Origin: Mytilisepta virgata
Lineage: Eukaryota > Mollusca > Bivalvia > Mytilida > Mytilidae
Length of the DNA: 64,000 nt
Reading direction: 5' to 3'
Assembly (NCBI GenBank): GCA_028015205.1
Contig: CM051514.1
Location: forward strand, 31,636,150 to 31,700,149
A program made the translations under genes and the position numbers. The notes beneath the pieces are model-generated. The model ran no database searches. It was not told the origin of the DNA and saw only the letters and a list, made by a program, of their open reading frames with translations. Of the stretch, positions 56,090 to 64,000 are shown piece by piece; within the stretch, counting starts at the first letter, position 1; the number at the start of each line of letters is the position of its first letter.

Positions 56090-57712
56090 AAAGAAACAGC
56101 GGATGGTATTTTACACTGTCACCCACTGGAAAGAAACAATATACTCCGTCACCCTCTTAGGAATATGTTATAATTGGGGTCATTGATATTTTCTTTTCGC
56201 AGACAAAATTTAGATCTTTGTAATTATATTACTGTCGACCGGTCACATATACAAGACAGAAACAATTAAATGAAATTGGAAATAAATCAAATTGACAATA
56301 TTTCGCAACATAACACTATATACGAACATATGAGTAACGCTCATTGACAGCAATAAAATTGAACAATCAAATAAACGTATATGCATGTACATGTATGCAT
56401 TACCAATATTATGATTTATTCATTTTTCGTGCAGAAACTGGCAAGCATGATAACTATTAATGTTTTAGAAAGTCGTAACAGAGCTTTTAGTAGGGCTATC
56501 ATGATACTTTCGTAATGCGATATCAGTAAATACATGTACCCATTAATTATTGCAAATTAATACAAAATTCATTAAGGATTGACTCGTTTTTTTTTAATCG
56601 ACGGAAGGTGCTTTGAAAATGTTCATATTCATTAGATACAAAGCACTGCATGTGCATATTTTCAACAGTTAATTTTTCATCAGCAATGTTCAACACCAAC
56701 AATGTAGACATCTACAACAATGAACTAAAAACGTTTTAAAGCAGTACTACATATATAAAAACGTCAATAAAGGTATAAACCGATATATGATAAAAACATG
56801 TTTCATTGGAAATTGCTAATTGTATTTAAAAGGAAAATAAAAGTATGTGTAATGATATTGTCTTGGGTGCAATTTACATGAATTTAGGAATAATTGCATT
56901 CAAGACCTAACTGAATGTTCTTCCCAACAGGTATATATTAATTTATAACTGACATTTTGACGAAAAATTAACATGGTAATGTCTGAGGAATGCAAGGCAA
57001 TGCTTTGAGGATCATTAAAATGAAACTAAAACAAAGTCGTTATGATGTTGGTAAAAATAATCTATCTAGATTACTAAATATAATATTTAAAGGAATCCAT
57101 CAAACCGGAACATTTCCAATCACTTTAAATTTCCACGTAATTGGGGTAATTGATATACTTTATCTAAAGACTAAATTTAGATCTTTGTAATACTCCCAAT
57201 CTGTCACAGATCTGAGACAATAACCATTAACTGTATATTGGAAATAAATTTAATTGATAATGTTAAGGAACATAACACTATATTCCAACATACAAAAAAC
57301 CCCAATTGGTGACACAATTAAATTGAATAAAAAGCAATTTTATGATTTATTAATTTTTATAACTCATTTCTAATTTAATGGCGAACATTAACGGTAGTAA
57401 AGGTTGTAGTAGTTATTCCTTTCTCAGGTCACATTATGGTATTTTAAAGTGAGTTTTTTGTCTACTGAAGACACTCTCTCCAAAGAGCAGATACCTCCGT
57501 AAATGGGAGACAACCTATATGTATCAAAATTGGGGAATTATGCATTAAGAGTTGAATAACTAGAGCATATACATTTCAAACAATAACATGCAATAAACGT
57601 ATAAATTATATTTAATTTGCAAAATAAAAGACTTATCGCGCTTTTTCCTTGTTTTTTTATGTTTTACAAATAAATATTATATTTTTCTCTTTAATCGAAG
57701 CAATATCTCAAA

Positions 57713-59471
57713 CTCTCCGAATGACGATTGAACTTTTGGGTTGTTTAAATTTTTCAACATTTTAGGCCTTGAACGCTTAACTGTCTTATGAGTCTTAAAT
57801 CGAAGAAATGTGGACATCTTGTGCGTCAAAATTGGAAACAAAGAATTTTTGGTTTAAATTCACCTTAAATTTAAAACAAATGTGAAAAATACATGTAGTT
57901 TTTTTGCACGGCATAGTATGTGCCCCTGTCCTTAGTTGAATATTTCAGTTACTGGCATGCATCGTCTATTGAAATTCTTAAGTTTCTCAAACATATTTGA
58001 TTATTGAATGTAGGGTTGTTTGTACCGATGATTTGGGTTATTTTGTCGGAGCCATTCAGAGCTCACAATATACAAATATTCTTTCATACCAATTTTGATG
58101 CACAAGATGTGTACATTTCCAAATAGATTCTTTTTTAAAAAATTTACGTATGTGTTTCAATAATTAAAATATGTCATTGCAGGTATGAAATGGGCAAAAC
58201 AAAAACCCAAAGTAGTTTGAAAAAAAAATGCTGGTAACATAGTAAGACATTCTCAAAGATGTGGTTTAAACAACAAAAATATAGAAAAAACTCACCTTCC
58301 TTCAATGCATAGAACACTAAGGACAATATAAATTCGAATCAAAGTTCTGAATTTTTTTAAATAAAGCAAATAAAGCAAAAGTGAATATCTAAACATTGTT
58401 TAATTGTTTTTCATAACAATAATGATTAGATATATACTTTCCGAAACATAGAATTTTAGATTTTGGAATAAATTGCATACACACTCAGTCTATACTTTAA
58501 ATTGGAAGAGCCAATTGGAATCGCAGTAAAGTGAGATATTTTGTTTCCATTTTTCCCTGTAACGTTTGGATGATGGACTCATACAAAATTGTCATTTGGC
58601 CGATTTTTTTTTCCATTTTTCTCACTTACTTTTATGATTTTGGTGTCAAGAATTATTCCAACATATCACTGCACGCACTATGTATAATTATTATAATTAT
58701 GAAGGGGCCTCGGTGGCCGAGTGTTCTAGGTAGTTCGTAATGACTACTAATGAACACTACTAACCTGTCAACACTAGATTGTGAGTTCGAATCTCACCTT
58801 GTGGCGGAGTGTGTTCGACTCCGATCTAAATTGATAAGGATTGCGAATTTCCCTACCGAAGGTCGGTGGTTCTCTCCGGCTACTCCGGCTTCCTCCACCA
58901 ATAAAAACTGGCCGCCGCGAAATAGCCAAATGTGCTGAAAACGGCGTGACACCTCAACTAAACAAACAAACAGTATAATTATGAAACTTTCCCTTAGGTT
59001 GGATTTAGGTAGTAAGAGAAAATCAGGAATAAGTTAGAGACTTTTATTTTATTTTTCCACAAAAAAGGGAGCCAGTATCAAATCATTGAGGATTAGTATT
59101 GTATAAATGTCTGATAAAAAAAATCGTTGTCCTTAAATGTGGTGAGTGACGTGTTTTTAAAACTTAATCTTCATAATTTTGTGTCAAAATTGATGCGATA
59201 AAATCTGAAGGACAAAAACCTTTTTAGTAGGAGTGCACAATGTAAATTTAAGTTTAACGATGTTTAAGTTATTTTTACATTTAAAAGTATAAATACAAAA
59301 TTATTGTATGATTAATATATGAATTTGGGTTTCCACTTTCGTTATTTTGAAAACCTTCTTAATACATGTAATCAAATAAAGACATAAGATTGCGTGACTC
59401 GGATGAGGCAGCCAAGCAGAAATATTTATCATATCTTTTTATGTTATGGATTTGTTAAGAAAAGCACTTCG
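57713..59471 (-). repeat. Right arm (inner part) of long inverted repeat (copy 2)
   Basis: Counterpart of 14315-16071 with the same SINE. It ends at GCACTTCGTT, where the shared insertion 59472-61146 begins. Confidence 0.85.
58704..58973 (+). mobile_element. tRNA-derived SINE (type 1), copy-2 counterpart
   Basis: Same insertion as 15300-15569, with the same TATAATTATGAA-type flanks; only a few substitutions. Not an independent event. Confidence 0.88.
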
Positions 59472-61146
59472 TTCGCAAAGGAAATTTCCCGTAATAATGG
59501 TCTTACACATGAAGTTTTCTGATCTCGCTTAGACTGCTTTTTCGCTAATGTATCCAGTAAAGTGATTAAATTTTAACAAAATACCTATTTTTTATCCCTT
59601 ATTTTCCACCAAACGGTTTTTATGAGCTCATTTCCGTCAAATTTCTGATGACTTACCTTTACCCCTACAGGAAGAGAAATATTTGTATAAAGTTCCGCCA
59701 AATGTTACATATCCGCTCTCGAGAACATTTGGTCCTCACGAGCGTTCTCTGATCTTCAACACACTTGAATAAGAAAACAAATTCCGAAAAAAATATTTCA
59801 CTACAGGTCGTGGTAAACGTAAAGTAATAATATAGTTGATAATTATCCCTCGCCTATGCGATTCCTACGTAGTAGGACTGTTTAAGAAATAATTCATTGT
59901 TGCCATGCTCTGTGGTTATTTTAACATGGTTTGGCCTTATATTTGTTTATATTTTACACCGAGAGTTAGTAATCAATGAATTATTTCGATTCTAATAGGA
60001 CAATATGCATCATTTCTGTAATCGAAGCGAACCATATAAGGTTTAAATCGACATGACAAACCGTTAAATTAATTGAATTACTTTTTTCATGGAAAATTTG
60101 TGCATGGGTTTGAATCCCCAAAACAGAAATGGAAAGTATAATTTTCCTTTGACAAACTGCACACTCTAAACTTACCCGTTCTTGTAGCGTAAATACGGCA
60201 TTTCAAATAAATAAGAATCTGCTCATATCGTAAAAATGAAAAAGAGGTGAATCTCATTTTGTCATAAAATTTAAAGAGTTAGAACAGCTCAGAAATAATT
60301 TTTTTCTAATATTACTGATGGTTTTCCGGAAAGAGGTGAATCTCATTTTGTTATACAATTTAAAGAGTTAGAACAGCTCAGAAATAATGTTTTTCTGATA
60401 TTACTGATGGTTTTCGGGTTTAATGATCTATCAGATATGGAAAAAATTTAGATTTAATATACGAACAGAAATTATTTTGATGTCATGAAAATACATACGA
60501 CTGGTATAAATGATATGTAATGCAAACGAAAGATACCGATATACTTTTGATTATAATATAGTATTTCTATCTTTTACTTCAGTAAAAGGCTCATTCGTGG
60601 TGGTAGACGACAGTGCTTACTTTTTGTGTTTTATCTTTTCATGTTGTAGACTATGCTCGTTTGTTGGATTTTCAATCAATAAATATTATTATTCTTAATG
60701 TTTACAAGAACTTAACAATAATTTCTGACTGTCTTTGCCCCTGATTCACTGACGTATCCTCATATTAGAACATATAATACATAATGATATTTAGGAGAAT
60801 CGAGAAAGCATGCATGGATATAGAATGTTAACACATTGCGTGGTTTTCCTTTTTTTAATAATGTATGAAATTTCTTTTTCTCGTAGGTTTGACAACTAAT
60901 TCAGAATTTTACTCCTACAACACAAAGATAACATGTCCTCGAATGGGAAAGTAAACCCGATTCATCTTCATTAAGTCCGCACATTGTATACTAATATGGT
61001 ATTACATAAATTTTACATTATTGTATATTTATGGGCACATTTATCAAAACATAATATTTAAAAAATATTGCAACAGAAACTTGAAAAAAAAATTATTAAC
61101 TGCGACAAACTTTACTTATAACTTTAAATGTCTGATAACATGCATG

Positions 61147-61631
61147 TATTTAAACTTTGTGACTTGCATTTTTCATTCATCTGTTTTCGGAAATACTTTA
61201 TTTTTAGTATGCCTACTTTAAGATTTTCCCAAACCATACACCAGTTATTGTTAGTTGATTTATGTGTCGAATAAATATGTATTTGTTTCGTGGAAAATCT
61301 CCGTATTATGTACATTTCCCTTTATATGTAATAGTTTGCGTCAGGTTCATGTCAAAGTGTGCACTAAACATTACAGGGTGGGGGGGTAACTAGTCCTTTG
61401 TTATAGCAGGTGTGCGGTCCCACCCTATAAATATATTTCAGATTCCAAGAAAGGCCGACTTAATCATATATAAACTACTCTATTCCTGACCCTTTCATAT
61501 ATTTTCTGACCTTATATTTTCACAAATAGTTCAATCCGAACTAAAGATTTTTAAATGCAGAGGAAAACATAGAGCATCACATTTTATTAATCTGGAAATA
61601 TGATCTACTCATATATATTTATTTAAAACAG
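61147..61631 (-). repeat. Right arm (outer part) of long inverted repeat (copy 2)
   Basis: Reverse complement of 54411-54890 and more complete than the copy 1 version: it keeps the stretch around 61208-61262 and 61330-61376 that 18893-19276 has lost. Confidence 0.85.
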
Positions 61632-63275
61632 ATTATGTCTTAAAATTATATCGCTTTAATTATTATAATATACATGTAATGCTGACTAATTACCAACACA
61701 ATATATTCTAAATATTAAATGTTATTATCGGAATATTAAATTAATTGAACCTTACTTCTTCATAATCTTTAAAGTTAAGAGAAGTTGCGTTATTGTAGAA
61801 AAACAATTCTGAATACATGAAGCGGAAACATCCCACTCAAAGGAGAATGTTTTTAATTTGTTTTATTCTTCTTCCGTAATTTCAAACAGAAATACATTTA
61901 AAATATGTGCATTATTGTTTATTTAAATCAATGCGTTAAAATGATACATTCGAGAACCTTCTATAAGGGTTATGTTGGGAGAATTCATATCGGAAAAGTG
62001 CATACAAATTCCATTTGCACATAAAGAAAACTGCAGATTTAATTTATAAATGCAGATATAATCTGAACAATACCTCGTTTATTTTGAACCACGCGTTATA
62101 TTGTAGTTATATTGAGCAATTGGAATTATAAGAATTAAACGCTATTTTTTTCTGAATTCATCAATGTGTAAACTCGGCCGATGAACTGAGAAAGTTAACA
62201 TTCAGACTTCTATACAGTTTGTGACTGCATCGGCCGAGTTTACATATTGATTAATTCGGGAAATTTCAATTAATGTTCTGCCCGGTGTCCAACTTTTGAA
62301 CATGTGGTATTCCAACTTATCCAACTAAAACTTTCTTACATTTTGGGTTGTTTATATAGTACTATTAGGTGTCAGGTAAATAATTGTGACACGAAATTTG
62401 TTCCAGTTTTCATTATTATTTATATATCTTATTTTAACCATGTTATCAGCGGCATCATATGCCACATTTGTTTTATTTTTAAAAAGAACGAGAGAACAAA
62501 GATCAATAATGTTACCCAACTGACATGTTTGTTACACATGCATAATACACTGTACAATGTACAATAAAACCTTACTCTCAATATATCTAAATGTTATGAC
62601 ACGTCATGTTTTGTTTTAAACATCTTTAACTTTTTAAAGACCTTTCAAATCATTTAAGGGAAAAAAACTCATATAAGGAAAAATCTCCATGCTAGTTTTA
62701 TTCTCCATTTGACATTAATAACAATAATAATTAAATACTCTTTAAAATACAGATATCACTATAAAATGATACAATCTTAATTGTTGTATACAAGTTAACT
62801 TGGTGTCTTTCCTACTAAGTTTAAGATACTTGCTAATTGACCAGAATATCCTTAAATTTAGCAGTTGATGGCTAGAATACCTAAAAAAATTATATTGAAA
62901 ACTATAACTATTTAACTCGGGTTTGTTATCAAATTTCCAATCAAAAGTTCTTTTTTGTAATATAATCTGTTAAGATAAAGTTGAAGCAATCTCGAGTATA
63001 TAAATAATGTTACTGAAGATGAATTAAATGATCAAAATAACTATGGTATGCCCATTAAGCCATTTAATGTAATACTAAAAGAAAACTGTCCTTAATTGCC
63101 TTTGATCTCATTCTACTTTTATATCTTACCTGAAGTACCTTAATTTCATAGAAGTTGGATAAAAATGAAATTGTCATATTAAGCAGAAATCCTGATAAAC
63201 ATTTCTACGAAATAAGTATATTCGATATATTTATAAATAGGTAATAATTTATATACATGTAGATAAAAAGGTAAT

Positions 63276-63310
63276 GGGAATATCCATTGATGTCACAAAC
63301 ACTATATAAG
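63276..63310 (+). promoter_or_regulatory. Core promoter of gene copy C
   Basis: GGGAATATCC (63276-63285) stands in the kappaB position, followed by a TGATGTCA CRE-like box and TATATAAG (63303-63310) at the same spacing to the ATG as in copy A. One base differs from copy A in the kappaB-like site. Confidence 0.5.
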
Positions 63311-63371
63311 TAAAGGAGTTTGTCATTTGGTTTTAAAACACCCAGTGGGATTAAACATTTTATTTAGAGAT

Positions 63372-63414
63372 ATGGCCGACTACAACGAAGAAGAGAATGA
63401 AGAACAAAATGCAG
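63372..63414 (+). CDS. Ala/Gly-rich small protein, copy C, exon 1 (partial)
   Basis: A 43-nt exon identical in product to copy A (MADYNEEENEEQNA) with the same GTAAGT donor and phase-1 end. The intron runs off the window; exon 2 is expected about 270 bp beyond position 64000 if the spacing of copy A holds. Whether this copy has the 43-codon stretch seen only in copy B cannot be told. Confidence 0.75.
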
Positions 63415-63639
63415 GTAAGTAACCAGTTATTACAAGAAATTTGCAAGCTAGATATTTATAAATTGATATAATGGTAACATTTAACACCTTATTACAAAAT
63501 TAATTAGAACAACTTATAAATTTCACATACAGATTGACAATTCTCTGTTACTTCAATACTTGGAATTTATTTTTCTAAAACATACATATCTTTATAGACG
63601 TTATTGTAATACCACAATGTGGAGTTTTAAGATATGTTA

Positions 63640-63790
63640 CAAAGTATATGAGATATCTTATAAACTCTATGAGATATCTTATAAAGTATATAAAATATAT
63701 AATTTTTTTACAAGAAATCCTTTAATATAAAATATCTTATAAAAACTAGATTATATAAGATATCTTATATATTATATGAGATATCTTGAA
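63640..63790 (+). repeat. GATATC repeats in intron of copy C
   Basis: Same truncated array as in copy A: four GATATC palindromes followed by the TTGAAGTTAGAATAAATAG end and ACGGCTTACCATA. Confidence 0.75.
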
Positions 63791-64000
63791 GTTAGAATAA
63801 ATAGTAAAACGGCTTACCATAAGAAAGAGTTTTTGAATAGATGTAATTAAGAATTAAATACATTTGCTGTTAGCTTCTTTTCCTTGTTAAAGCACGGGTC
63901 GAAGCATGTGACACCACAAACATACAACAGAAGCATTCATTTGAAATTTCTGGAGTCGTGTGTTGGATTTTACGTGAACATGTTTATCTCTACCGTATCA

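Larger units (their letters stand above)
50717..64000 (+). repeat. Large direct segmental duplication, copy 2 (continues past window)
   Basis: Repeats 2373-21747 in the same order, without the LTR retrotransposon, solo LTR and extra 400-bp repeat. It therefore keeps the pre-insertion state at 54073-54076 and 59921-59924. It keeps pieces missing from copy 1 (about 100 bp in the outer inverted-repeat arm) and itself lacks about 45 bp (near 55142) and 56 bp (near 63090) present in copy 1. Confidence 0.92.

Overview
The window is AT-rich, gene-poor eukaryotic DNA that looks like a marine bivalve, most likely a mussel. The clues are GT-AG introns, an integrin beta tail, tRNA-derived SINEs, Penelope-like and Tx1/L1-like retroelement relics, and several dispersed repeats that I associate from memory with bivalve genomes. 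Bacterial features are absent. Most of the sequence is transposable-element debris arranged by large duplications.

Layout. A 5'-truncated LINE (1-2372, minus) sits at the left edge. A segment at 2373-21747 is repeated in the same order at 50717-64000, where the window ends. By eye the copies are roughly 97-99% identical. Copy 1 is about 6.1 kb longer. Nearly all of that is explained by a 4.78-kb LTR retrotransposon (5311-10094), a 1.16-kb solo-LTR-like insertion (16505-17665) and a roughly 0.5-kb local duplication; copy 2 still shows the empty site for both insertions. Inside each copy lies a long inverted repeat (copy 1 arms 10434-12156 and 14315-16071 plus 18893-19276). Copy 1 then runs into a 12-kb palindrome (19533-31577) with a 2.9-kb spacer made mostly of a dispersed element with a terminal hairpin.

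Genes. The only gene that looks intact is a small two-exon gene (21117-22532, 184 aa, Ala/Gly-rich, function unknown) with a TATA box and a perfect kappaB-type site just upstream. A second copy lies inverted in the other palindrome arm (27640-29813, frameshifted) and a third begins at 63372 and runs off the window. The stretch 31578-42615 is a graveyard of Penelope-like, LINE, MULE and SGNH/zinc-knuckle fragments. From 42616 to 47016 lie the last four exons of an integrin beta gene, disabled by a stop, a frame break and a tail deletion.

The LTR retrotransposon is the best-defined mobile element. Its gypsy-type integrase lies upstream of the reverse transcriptase start, the Gmr1-like order. 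Its LTRs are almost identical, yet gag, the integrase zinc domain and RT-RNase H are damaged or missing, so it was probably mobilised in trans. No operon-like cooperation between genes is visible. The shared theme is recent segmental duplication, inversion and insertion around one small gene family.
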